Program-made: the position numbers and the translations under genes | Part shown: piece after piece, positions 1 to 5,675 of the stretch | How the letters are laid out: the number at the start of each line of letters is the position of its first letter | Numbering within the stretch: the first letter of the stretch is position 1 | From: Oxalobacteraceae bacterium | GTDB taxonomy: Bacteria > Pseudomonadota > Gammaproteobacteria > Burkholderiales > Burkholderiaceae_D | Direction: 5' to 3' | Assembly (NCBI GenBank): GCA_027485535.1 | Contig: JAIXQV010000009.1 | Coordinates: 1-9,799, forward strand | Length of the DNA stretch: 9,799 bases | Notes under the pieces: model-generated | What the model saw: only the letters and a program-made list of their open reading frames with translations | What the model was told of the DNA's origin: nothing | The model's database searches: none

Positions 1-29
1 ACATGCCGATGTAAATGCCAATACCGATT

Positions 30-55
30 AAAAAACCGCCCGAAGGCGGTTTTTT
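30..55 (-). terminator. Rho-independent terminator downstream of rplI, symmetric
   Basis: A perfect inverted repeat has an A6 tract and CCGCC in one arm, a CGAA tetraloop, and GGCGG followed by T6 in the other. Read on the minus strand it is a GC stem with a stable tetraloop followed by a U-run, placed 25 nt after the rplI stop codon, so it should end the rpsF-priB-rpsR-rplI transcript. Because the A and T tracts are symmetric it could also stop transcription arriving on the plus strand. What lies to its left is outside the window; bases 1-29 show nothing recognisable. Confidence 0.93.
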
Positions 56-80
56 GCGTCCAGCTGCAGAGCCGCCAGAT

Positions 81-527
81 TTACTCGCCAGCGACCACGA
101 CCACAACCTCAGCGATCACATCGGTGTGCAGTGACACCGCGAGTGGGTACTCGCCCACTGCTTTCAATGGACCGTTTGGCATACGGATCTGGGACTTGTC
201 CACGGTGAAGCCTTGCTTGCCCAGGGCTTCTGAAATGTCGTGGTTAGTCACAGAGCCGAACAGGCGGCCATCAACACCCGCTTTTTGCGACACCGGAACA
301 CGCAGGCCGCTCAGTTTCTCGGATTGCGCTTGCGCAGCCGCTAGTCTTTCTGCCGCTGCTTTTTCCAGATCGGCGCGCTTTGCCTCAAACTCGGCAATCG
401 CCTCTGCCGTTGCGCGACGCGCGATACGTTTCGGGATCAGGAAGTTACGACCGTAACCGTCCTTAACGCGTACGACGTCACCCAGGTTGCCCAGGTGCGC
501 CACTTTTTCCAGCAAAATGACTTGCAT
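81..527 (-). CDS. rplI: 50S ribosomal protein L9
   Basis: The 148-residue product is close to the usual bacterial length of about 149. It opens with MQVILLEKVAHLGNLGDVVRVKDGYGRN-type sequence, the diagnostic L9 N-terminal domain with its conserved Gly/Lys/Asn-rich rRNA-binding surface. A long charged, alanine-rich connecting helix follows (about residues 41-75), then a C-terminal domain containing GRLFGSVT near residues 87-94. L9 binds 23S rRNA near the base of the L1 stalk and helps maintain reading frame and ribosome spacing. The ATG at 527 has a good Shine-Dalgarno sequence (GGAGAA) about 7 nt upstream. It is the last gene of the rpsF operon, 35 nt after rpsR, and is followed directly by an intrinsic terminator. 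Nothing is truncated or odd. Confidence 0.98.
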   Translation of the reverse strand: MQVILLEKVAHLGNLGDVVRVKDGYGRNFLIPKRIARRATAEAIAEFEAKRADLEKAAAERLAAAQAQSEKLSGLRVPVSQKAGVDGRLFGSVTNHDISEALGKQGFTVDKSQIRMPNGPLKAVGEYPLAVSLHTDVIAEVVVVVAGE

Positions 528-562
528 ATCGTTCTCCAGGTATTTCGTCAGTCAGCGCTTGA

Positions 563-847
563 TTAAGCGTTGTGCAGATCGGTGTACGGCAACAGCGCGA
601 GGTAGCGAGCGCGTTTGATCGCGGTATCTACTTGGCGCTGATAGTGCGCACGCGTACCGGTTAGTCGTGCTGGCATGATCTTGCCGTTTTCCTGAATGAA
701 GTCCTTCAGCGTGTCGACATCCTTGTAGTCCACCTGCTCTACCTTTGCTACGGTAAAGCGGCAAAACTTTTTGCGCTTGAACAGCGGGTTTTGTTGCTTG
801 CGTTTTTCTTTGAGCTTGCTCTTGTCGAACTTTTTGCCAAATGCCAT
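563..847 (-). CDS. rpsR: 30S ribosomal protein S18
   Basis: The product of 94 residues carries the S18 core: KFCRFT near the N-terminus, then VDYKDVDTLKDFIQENGKIMPARLTGTRAHYQRQVDTAIKRAR in segments, and the typical LALLPYTD ending. S18 pairs with S6 on the 30S platform and binds 16S rRNA. I chose the ATG at 847 (MAFGKKFDKS) because an AGGAG lies 8 nt upstream; a TTG at 868 in the same frame would add seven residues and overlap the priB stop, and is less likely. The gene sits 17 nt after priB and 35 nt before rplI, which indicates cotranscription and probable translational coupling. S18 together with S6 may repress this operon through the leader hairpin at 1589-1616. Confidence 0.98.
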   Translation of the reverse strand: MAFGKKFDKSKLKEKRKQQNPLFKRKKFCRFTVAKVEQVDYKDVDTLKDFIQENGKIMPARLTGTRAHYQRQVDTAIKRARYLALLPYTDLHNA

Positions 848-864
848 GACGTTGGCTCCTGTAT

Positions 865-1179
865 TCAATAAATGGTTTCAATCGCCGAAAGATGAAAAAC
901 CAGGGATTTACTGTTGCGATTCTTGCGGGCCATGAAGCCAGTGAATCTGAACATTTTTCCCATCTCAGCGCGCTCCAGTTGGTCTGCGATTTCTCCGGCT
1001 GCGATGACCGCAACCTCGAACTCGACTTGCCGACGGGTGCCTGCCTCAACCTGCTCCGATACATGCAGCAGTCTTGCTGCAACAATCGGAATACCAGCCG
1101 GTGTGTAGCGCTTGACTTCACGCTCGGCCAGGGTCGCGGTGCACTGAAAGTGGTTCTCTCCTCGCTCGGTCAAGGACAC
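865..1179 (-). CDS. priB: Primosomal replication protein N (PriB)
   Basis: The 104-residue product fits the small OB-fold PriB family. Alignable features are the KRYTPAGIPIVAARLLH segment (residues about 24-40), a VEAGTRRQVEFEVAVIAAG stretch (about 45-63), and the closing GFMARKNRNSKSLVFHLSAIE strand region. PriB is a dimeric single-stranded-DNA-binding protein that links PriA helicase to DnaT or DnaC loading during replication restart. The start is GTG at 1179, only 8 nt after the rpsF stop, with no clear Shine-Dalgarno sequence, so translation is probably coupled to rpsF. The position between rpsF and rpsR is the classic place of priB in gamma- and betaproteobacteria and strengthens the call. 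A TTG at 1173 is a possible alternative start. Confidence 0.93.
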   Translation of the reverse strand: MSLTERGENHFQCTATLAEREVKRYTPAGIPIVAARLLHVSEQVEAGTRRQVEFEVAVIAAGEIADQLERAEMGKMFRFTGFMARKNRNSKSLVFHLSAIETIY

Positions 1180-1187
1180 GTCGCCGA

Positions 1188-1556
1188 TCAGGCTGCGGGC
1201 GCCTCTGCACGCGCTGCCTTGGCTGCATCTTCTTTCTGAACGCTCTTCATGATGGGAGAAGGCGCAGTCTCTGCCTTCTTCATGCGAACGGTCAGATGAC
1301 GCAGAACGGCATCGTTGAACTTGAAGCCGGTTTCGAGTTCGGCCAGTGTTTCACCATCACACTCGATGTTCATGCACACGTAGTGTGCTTTGGCGAGCTT
1401 TTGGATCATGTAAGCCATCTGGCGACGGCCCCAGTCCTCGACGCGGTGAATCTTGCCGCCGCGACCGGAAACCAAAGTCTTGTAGCGCTCGATCATCGCG
1501 GGCACTTGCTCGCTTTGGTCCGGATGGACAATAAAAACGATTTCATAGTGACGCAT
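1188..1556 (-). CDS. rpsF: 30S ribosomal protein S6
   Basis: The 122-residue protein begins MRHYEIVFIVHPDQSEQVPAMIERY and contains the S6 hallmarks VEDWGRRQMAYMIQKLAKAHYV (residues about 39-60) and a predicted ferredoxin-like fold. S6 heterodimerises with S18 on the 30S platform. The ATG at 1556 has an excellent Shine-Dalgarno sequence (AAGGAG) about 6 nt upstream, so the upstream in-frame extension toward 1706 is not used. The tail (from about residue 93) is Lys/Ala-rich and ends AEAPAA. It lacks the acidic Glu-terminated tail that RimK extends in E. coli S6. First gene of the operon, reading away from lexA, with its own promoter at 1633-1661 and a candidate autoregulatory leader. Confidence 0.97.
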   Translation of the reverse strand: MRHYEIVFIVHPDQSEQVPAMIERYKTLVSGRGGKIHRVEDWGRRQMAYMIQKLAKAHYVCMNIECDGETLAELETGFKFNDAVLRHLTVRMKKAETAPSPIMKSVQKEDAAKAARAEAPAA

Positions 1557-1588
1557 TGAATCTCCTTGTGGTCGGATTGTAAAAATCG

Positions 1589-1616
1589 CCCACCTCGGCG
1601 TCAGGACGAGTGTGGG
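1589..1616 (-). promoter_or_regulatory. Candidate S6:S18-binding leader hairpin of the rpsF operon
   Basis: In the rpsF leader, read on the minus strand, CCCAC (1616-1612) pairs with GUGGG (1593-1589). Above it either CUCG pairs with CGAG across a one-base bulge, or CGU pairs with ACG, which leaves CCGAG unpaired on the 3' side. The second fold exposes a CCG in an internal loop. An RNA element bound by the S6:S18 complex, with a conserved CCG mimicking its 16S site, is known in rpsF leaders of many bacteria. The position, about 33 nt before the rpsF ATG and within the predicted leader, fits. The hairpin is directly visible; assignment to that RNA family is inference. Confidence 0.5.
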
Positions 1617-1632
1617 AATAGGAAAGCCCACG

Positions 1633-1661
1633 ATGATAACCCTTTCCTCATGAAAACTCAA
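1633..1661 (-). promoter_or_regulatory. Sigma70-type promoter of the rpsF-priB-rpsR-rplI operon
   Basis: On the minus strand a -35 element TTGAGT (1661-1656) and a -10 element TATCAT (1638-1633) are separated by exactly 17 nt. They match the consensus at 4 of 6 and 5 of 6 positions. The predicted transcription start is near 1626, giving a leader of about 70 nt that contains the hairpin at 1589-1616 and the rpsF Shine-Dalgarno sequence. It lies 57 nt from the nearest LexA box, so LexA binding probably does not block it. Confidence 0.6.
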
Positions 1662-1717
1662 TCCAGACAGCAGGTTAGCCGACCCGCTTGCACAAAAAGC
1701 TTGCAAATCTGTGAGCG

Positions 1718-1733
1718 CTGTATAAAACTACAG
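1718..1733 (+). promoter_or_regulatory. LexA operator (SOS box 1) of lexA
   Basis: The sequence CTGTATAAAACTACAG fits the CTG-N10-CAG SOS-box pattern, with both extended half-sites CTGT and ACAG intact. It overlaps a -10-like TATAAA (1721-1726), and a TTGCAA at 1701-1706 could serve as a -35 at a short spacing. The box ends 34 nt before the lexA ATG. Bound LexA would block the promoter, giving the usual negative autoregulation relieved by RecA-stimulated LexA cleavage. The conserved LexA DNA-binding domain encoded next door supports this operator type. Confidence 0.88.
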
Positions 1734-1734
1734 G

Positions 1735-1750
1735 CTGTGGATTCAACCAG
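1735..1750 (+). promoter_or_regulatory. Candidate second LexA operator (SOS box 2)
   Basis: CTGTGGATTCAACCAG again follows CTG-N10-CAG and starts one base after box 1, so the centres are 17 bp apart. The left half-site CTGT is intact, but the right half-site is CCAG instead of ACAG and the core is less AT-alternating. It is therefore a weaker match. E. coli lexA also has two tandem boxes, spaced farther apart. Its match could be coincidental; the location directly between box 1 and the ribosome binding site argues that it is real. Confidence 0.5.
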
Positions 1751-1767
1751 CACCCAAAAGGTTGTCA

Positions 1768-2436
1768 ATGAACAAACTCACCGCTAGGCAAGAGCAGATT
1801 CTGGGCCTTATTCGCGACGCGATCGAAAACACGGGCTTCCCGCCCACCCGCGCCGAGATAGCCCAAACCTTGGGTTTTCGGTCCGCGAACGCGGCTGAGG
1901 AGCACCTACAAGCGCTTGCCCGCAAAGGGGCGATCGAGATTACGCCTGGCGCGTCGCGCGGCATTCGCCTGCTTGAGCGATTGGCGGATGGTGCCCGCCT
2001 GTCCCGATTTGGTATCGGCCAAATGTCCCTGCCCCACCCAGATCTGGCGCAGTTTTCATTGCCACTGGTGGGCCGCGTCGCAGCCGGCTCACCCATCCTG
2101 GCGCAAGAGCATGTGACCGCCAACTACAACGTCGACCCAGCACTGTTTACCGCCCGCCCCGACTACTTGTTGAAAGTCCGCGGCATGTCGATGCGTGACG
2201 CTGGCATCCTGGATGGCGATCTGCTCGCGGTCAAAAAAGCCGATTCCGCGCGCGACGGCCAGATCGTCGTCGCTCGAGTGGATGATGAGGTGACCGTCAA
2301 ACGCTTTCGTCGAAACGGCAGCGCGATCGAGCTACTTCCCGAAAATCCGGATTTCGAGATGATTCGTGTCGAGCCCGGTCGGCATGAGTTTGCGCTGGAA
2401 GGTCTGGCGGTCGGGCTCATGCGGGCATGGGGTTAA
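1768..2436 (+). CDS. lexA: LexA repressor, SOS regulator and self-cleaving peptidase
   Basis: The 222-residue protein has an N-terminal winged helix-turn-helix (PPTRAEIAQTLGFRSANAAEEHL, about residues 25-47, in pieces identical to E. coli LexA). The C-terminal S24 peptidase domain has the Ala106-Gly107 cleavage site in VGRVAAGSP, nucleophile Ser141 in GMSM, and general base Lys178 in VDDEVTVKR. It represses SOS genes until RecA filaments trigger autocleavage. The ATG at 1768 has AAGG 7 nt upstream; a TTG at 1762 is a less likely start. The linker between domains (about residues 71-97) is about 20 residues longer than in E. coli LexA (202 aa total). Transcribed divergently from the rpsF operon and convergent with trmJ, it is autoregulated through the boxes at 1718-1750. 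Confidence 0.98.
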   Translation: MNKLTARQEQILGLIRDAIENTGFPPTRAEIAQTLGFRSANAAEEHLQALARKGAIEITPGASRGIRLLERLADGARLSRFGIGQMSLPHPDLAQFSLPLVGRVAAGSPILAQEHVTANYNVDPALFTARPDYLLKVRGMSMRDAGILDGDLLAVKKADSARDGQIVVARVDDEVTVKRFRRNGSAIELLPENPDFEMIRVEPGRHEFALEGLAVGLMRAWG

Positions 2437-2456
2437 CGAACCTCAGCCTCCGAAGG

Positions 2457-3230
2457 TCAGTCTTTTCTTATTCTCTGGCGCTTGGAAATCAACTGCGTCG
2501 CAATGCCGCGCAAAATATTCACCTCTTCAACTTCTAGCTCGGCACGCGCGAACAACCTACGCAAACGCGGCATCAGTTTCTTCGGATTATCCGCGTCCAA
2601 AAATTCAATCTCAACCAAGGCTTTTTCAAGGTGCGTGAACATGCCTTCAACCTGCTCTGCGCTGGCGCGCTCTCCGCGAAATCCGGTTGTATTTTCGCTG
2701 CGAACTTCACCGAGTGCTGCGACTCGGCATTCATAGGCGATCACTTGTACGGCCTGTGCCAGATTCAATGATGAATACACCGGGTTGGCCGGCACGCTGA
2801 CCAGCGCGCTGCATTTGCTCACCTGCTCATTCGACAAGCCATAGCGCTCGCTGCCGAAAACAAGCGCCGTCCGCAATGTGCTGTCCGCGGCGAGTTGCTC
2901 GGCCAGTTGGCGCGGCTCGAATAAGGGCGGCGAAAACTCTCTTGGACGCGCGGATAGCGCGACGCTGAAATTGCAACCGGCCAGCGCCTCGTCAAGCGTC
3001 GGAACAATGCGAGCGGTAGCAAGAATATCCGCTGCCCCGCTGGCTAAAGCGATCGCCTCATCATGCCGAATGGCGTCTGGATCGCGCGGGTTCACCAATA
3101 CCAGATCGGAAAACCCCATGGTTTTCATCGCGCGCGCGGTCGAGCCAACATTGCCAGGGTGACTGGTCTCGACCAGCACAAAGCGGACGCGCTCAAAAGT
3201 GTTCGGCATCGGGGCTGCAGTTGACTTCAT
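2457..3230 (-). CDS. trmJ: tRNA (cytidine/uridine-2'-O-)-methyltransferase TrmJ
   Basis: The product (257 aa from the ATG at 3230, 250 aa from the ATG at 3209) is a SPOUT-class RNA methyltransferase. It shows VLVETSHPGNVGSTARAMKTMGF (about residues 18-40), NPRD (47-50), the LVFGSERYGLSNEQ motif 2 (about 123-136) and the knot-forming SVPANPVYSSLNLAQAVQVIAYE (about 145-167), all typical of TrmJ. TrmJ uses S-adenosylmethionine to methylate the ribose 2'-OH at tRNA position 32. A C-terminal extension (from about 190) ends with LRRLFARAELEVEEVNILRGI, as in TrmJ of E. coli. Neither start has a clear Shine-Dalgarno sequence; alignment with the family slightly favours 3209. The gene converges on lexA with 20 bp between stops and no obvious terminator, and is divergent from suhB. 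Confidence 0.93.
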   Translation of the reverse strand: MKSTAAPMPNTFERVRFVLVETSHPGNVGSTARAMKTMGFSDLVLVNPRDPDAIRHDEAIALASGAADILATARIVPTLDEALAGCNFSVALSARPREFSPPLFEPRQLAEQLAADSTLRTALVFGSERYGLSNEQVSKCSALVSVPANPVYSSLNLAQAVQVIAYECRVAALGEVRSENTTGFRGERASAEQVEGMFTHLEKALVEIEFLDADNPKKLMPRLRRLFARAELEVEEVNILRGIATQLISKRQRIRKD

Positions 3231-3250
3231 TTACAATAGCGCGCATCGCG

Positions 3251-3268
3251 GGCGACATCGCTGTCGCC
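3251..3268. repeat. Short inverted repeat in the trmJ-suhB intergenic region
   Basis: GGCGAC and GTCGCC form a perfect 6-bp dyad around a 6-base ATCGCT loop, in the roughly 80-bp gap between the divergent trmJ and suhB starts. It could be an RNA hairpin in the suhB leader or an operator; it could also be chance in GC-rich DNA. A TACAAT at 3232-3237 just upstream could be a suhB -10 element, but I find no convincing -35 for it. Confidence 0.3.
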
Positions 3269-3311
3269 GCACTGCTCCTTTTCTCTGACGCCGGATTCTA
3301 ACGGAACCACC

Positions 3312-4103
3312 ATGCAACCCATGCTCAACACCGCGGTGAAAGCCGCGCGTCGTGCCGCCACCATCATCAATCGTGCCTCATTCGATCTGGATCAGGTACG
3401 TGTCTCACGCAAAGGGCCTAACGATTTCGTTAGCGAAGTCGATCAGGCGGCCGAGCAGGCCATCATTGAGGTGTTGCAACAAGCCTACCCTGATCATGGC
3501 TTCATTGCTGAAGAGTCCGGAATCTCGAAGGCGGCAGAGAGCGACGCCGAAAACGTCTGGATTATTGATCCACTTGACGGTACCACCAACTTCATCCACG
3601 GCTTCCCGCAGTATGCGGTCTCCATTGCGCTCAGACAGCGCGGGCAGATCACGCAGGCCGTCATCTACGACCCTACCCGGAATGAGCTGTTTACCGCGAG
3701 CAAGGGCGATGGCGCCTTCATGAACAATAAGCGCATCCGTGTCGCGAAACGCGACAAACTCGCTGAGGCGCTGATCGGCACCGGCTTTCCTTACAGCGAC
3801 CTCTCTGGTCTGGATGAGTATGTGAAGATGTTCAAACTCATGACTGAAAAATCCGCCGGCCTGCGCCGTCCCGGGTCGGCTGCACTCGATCTGGCGTATG
3901 TCGCCGCCGGTCGTCTCGACGGATTTTTCGAGAAGAAGCTGAAGCCTTGGGATATGGCGGCTGGTGTATTACTGGTTAGCGAGGCGGGCGGCATCGTCAC
4001 CGGCTTCTCCGGCGAAGGGGACTACTTCGACACCGGCAACGTGATTGCCGCATCACCCAAGGTATTTGCGCAGATGCTGGCAGTGCTATCACCTTTCGCA
4101 TAA
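3312..4103 (+). CDS. suhB: Inositol-1-monophosphatase family protein SuhB
   Basis: The 263-residue protein has all landmarks of the Mg-dependent inositol monophosphatase fold. These are EES (Glu67-Glu68), the metal-binding DPLDGTTNF (Asp86, Asp89, Thr91), LRRPGSAALDLAYVAAGRLDGF (from about residue 184) and WDMAAG with Asp214. It would hydrolyse inositol phosphates, but in E. coli SuhB's main role is with NusA and RNA polymerase in the rRNA antitermination complex. Length is nearly that of E. coli SuhB (267). The ATG at 3312 is preceded by CGGAA at modest spacing; Met4 (3321) is an alternative start. Divergent from trmJ, an arrangement I recall in other betaproteobacteria. Which role dominates here cannot be read from sequence alone. 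Confidence 0.93.
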   Translation: MQPMLNTAVKAARRAATIINRASFDLDQVRVSRKGPNDFVSEVDQAAEQAIIEVLQQAYPDHGFIAEESGISKAAESDAENVWIIDPLDGTTNFIHGFPQYAVSIALRQRGQITQAVIYDPTRNELFTASKGDGAFMNNKRIRVAKRDKLAEALIGTGFPYSDLSGLDEYVKMFKLMTEKSAGLRRPGSAALDLAYVAAGRLDGFFEKKLKPWDMAAGVLLVSEAGGIVTGFSGEGDYFDTGNVIAASPKVFAQMLAVLSPFA

Positions 4104-4121
4104 ACGAGATCAGTCGATAGC

Positions 4122-4130
4122 TGGTAGAAT
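4122..4130 (+). promoter_or_regulatory. Candidate extended -10 promoter of the DEAD-box helicase gene
   Basis: TGGTAGAAT matches an extended -10 (TGn plus a hexamer that agrees with TATAAT at 5 of 6). No good -35 is present, which an extended -10 can tolerate. It is followed at once by the GC-only stretch CGCGCGCGG. The predicted start near 4137 gives a leader of about 100 nt before the ATG at 4236. The rest of the 132-bp gap after suhB shows no clear suhB terminator and no Shine-Dalgarno sequence before the helicase start. Confidence 0.4.
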
Positions 4131-4235
4131 TCGCGCGCGGCGATAGTTCCAGTCTCCTTGCCGCCCCTCCGATTTATCCCCTCGAGCCCTTGACTGGCGC
4201 CTTTCTTGGCGGCGGTTCGACTAATTCTATTTACT

Positions 4236-5573
4236 ATGTCTTTTGCTGAACTCGGCTTGGCCGAACCACTCGTGCGCGCCGTCACGGAACACGGCTATAC
4301 CCAACCTACCCCTATTCAAGCCCAGGCGATCCCCGCCGTGCTCAAGGGCGGCGACTTACTGGCTGGTGCTCAAACCGGCACTGGCAAAACAGCAGGCTTC
4401 ACACTGCCGATGCTGCAACGTCTTAACGGTGGCAAACGCCCCGCACCGCGCCATGTACGCGCGTTGGTACTCGCGCCAACACGCGAACTTGCGGCCCAAG
4501 TCAACGAGAGTGTTGTCACCTATGGCAAGTACTTGAAGCTATCGTCTGAGGTCGTGTTTGGCGGCGTCAACATCAACCCGCAAATCCAAAAGCTCTCGCG
4601 CGGCGTAGACATTCTGGTGGCGACACCGGGCCGACTGCTTGATCTGATGCAGCAAGGTGCGCTCAATCTATCTGCCGTCGAGATTCTGGTGCTTGATGAA
4701 GCCGACCGCATGCTCGACATGGGCTTCATTCGCGATATCCGCAAGGTACTCGCGGCCCTGCCCCCAAAGCGACAAAATCTGCTGTTCTCGGCAACGTTTG
4801 CGGATGAGATCAAAGCACTCGCCGATAGCTTGCTGAATCAGCCGCAAACAATTGAGGTGGCACGCCGTAACTCGACCGTTGAGGTCATCGGGCAGAAAAT
4901 TCACCCTGTCGACCGTGACAAGAAACATCAACTACTCGCTCACCTCATCACTGAACAAAACTGGTTTCAGGTGCTGGTCTTCACCCGTACCAAACATGGC
5001 GCCAACCGACTCGCTGAACAGCTGGGTAAATCGGGGATCAGCGCCATGGCGATCCACGGCAACAAGAGCCAGGCAGCGCGCACACGCGCACTCGCTGAGT
5101 TCAAGAGCGGCAAGCTGCAGGCCTTGGTTGCAACGGATATCGCGGCGCGTGGCATTGATATCGACCAGTTACCGTATGTGGTCAATTTCGATCTGCCGAA
5201 TGTCCCAGAAGACTACGTGCACCGCATCGGCCGTACCGGCCGCGCGGGCGCGACCGGCGAGGCTGTTTCTTTGGTTTGCGTCGATGAGCGTGATCTGTTG
5301 CGCGATATCGAGCGCTTCATCAAGCGCGAGATCCCGCGGGAAGTGATTGCGGGCTTCGAGCCAGATCCCAACGCCAAGCCGCAGCCCATACAGCTGCGTA
5401 GTCAGCCGAGCGGTCGGCGTAATAATCCGCCACGCAGCAATCAACCCAAGCAGGCGGCAGCCGCACCAAGGCCTGCGGCTGGTGGTCCTCGTCCCGCACA
5501 ACGCGGCGCGGGGCTACTCAACCGCTTAGCTGCCAATTCGCAGAGCCGCAAGCAGCGTAGCGGCGAACGCTGA
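4236..5573 (+). CDS. rhlE: DEAD-box ATP-dependent RNA helicase, RhlE type
   Basis: The 445-residue protein carries the full DEAD-box motif set in order: Q motif (PTPIQ, Gln28), motif I AQTGTGKT (45-52), Ia PTRELA (81-86), Ib TPGR (130-133), II DEAD (154-157), III SAT (185-187), V ATDIAARGID (299-308) and VI HRIGRTGR (329-336). A tail from about residue 374 is low-complexity, rich in Pro, Arg, Gln and Ala, and probably binds RNA. Such helicases remodel RNA in ribosome assembly and mRNA decay. The MSFAELGL start is typical of RhlE and sets the ATG at 4236; an in-frame TTG at 4206 is less likely. No Shine-Dalgarno sequence is visible. The subfamily call (RhlE versus another DEAD-box paralogue) is good but not certain. 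Confidence 0.9.
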   Translation: MSFAELGLAEPLVRAVTEHGYTQPTPIQAQAIPAVLKGGDLLAGAQTGTGKTAGFTLPMLQRLNGGKRPAPRHVRALVLAPTRELAAQVNESVVTYGKYLKLSSEVVFGGVNINPQIQKLSRGVDILVATPGRLLDLMQQGALNLSAVEILVLDEADRMLDMGFIRDIRKVLAALPPKRQNLLFSATFADEIKALADSLLNQPQTIEVARRNSTVEVIGQKIHPVDRDKKHQLLAHLITEQNWFQVLVFTRTKHGANRLAEQLGKSGISAMAIHGNKSQAARTRALAEFKSGKLQALVATDIAARGIDIDQLPYVVNFDLPNVPEDYVHRIGRTGRAGATGEAVSLVCVDERDLLRDIERFIKREIPREVIAGFEPDPNAKPQPIQLRSQPSGRRNNPPRSNQPKQAAAAPRPAAGGPRPAQRGAGLLNRLAANSQSRKQRSGER

Positions 5574-5603
5574 GTCGCTCTAACGAAAGTGCTTTGCGGG
5601 CTG

Positions 5604-5612
5604 TGCTAAATT
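5604..5612 (+). promoter_or_regulatory. Weak candidate -10 region upstream of mutS
   Basis: TGCTAAATT has an upstream TG and a hexamer TAAATT that agrees with TATAAT at 4 of 6 positions; no -35 is recognisable. It is followed by GCGCGG. If used, the start would be near 5619 and the hairpin at 5629-5655 would lie at the beginning of the mutS leader. mutS might instead be read through from the helicase gene, 102 bp upstream. Confidence 0.25.
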
Positions 5613-5628
5613 GCGCGGCATGTCAATC

Positions 5629-5655
5629 AACAGGCCGTCATTTGTACGGCCTGTT
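5629..5655 (+). repeat. Perfect 10-bp hairpin between the helicase gene and mutS
   Basis: AACAGGCCGT and ACGGCCTGTT are perfect inverted repeats around a 7-base loop (CATTTGT). Downstream lies a T-rich but interrupted stretch (CGTTTCTTC). It could be the intrinsic terminator of the helicase gene with an imperfect U tract, or a structured element in the mutS leader, since its 3' end is only 20 bases before the mutS ATG. The structure is certain; the function is not. Confidence 0.55.
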
Positions 5656-5675
5656 CGTTTCTTCACTCAGAACGT

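Noticed and set aside
552..1121. A 189-codon minus-strand open frame overlapping rpsR and priB
   Set aside because: Its translation has no recognisable fold or family signature and lies out of frame with two well-supported genes and the operon's ribosome binding sites; it is a shadow frame.
892..1239. A 115-codon plus-strand open frame opposite priB
   Set aside because: It lies antisense to priB with no ribosome binding site, and the protein looks like reverse-complement composition, not a family.
2437..2456. Terminator between the convergent lexA and trmJ genes
   Set aside because: The 20-bp gap has at most a 4-bp complementarity and no T run in the proper place.
4137..4164. GCGGC ... GCCGC pairing as a suhB terminator
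   Set aside because: The stem is only 5 bp around an 18-base loop with no U run, and it would overlap the predicted start of the helicase transcript.
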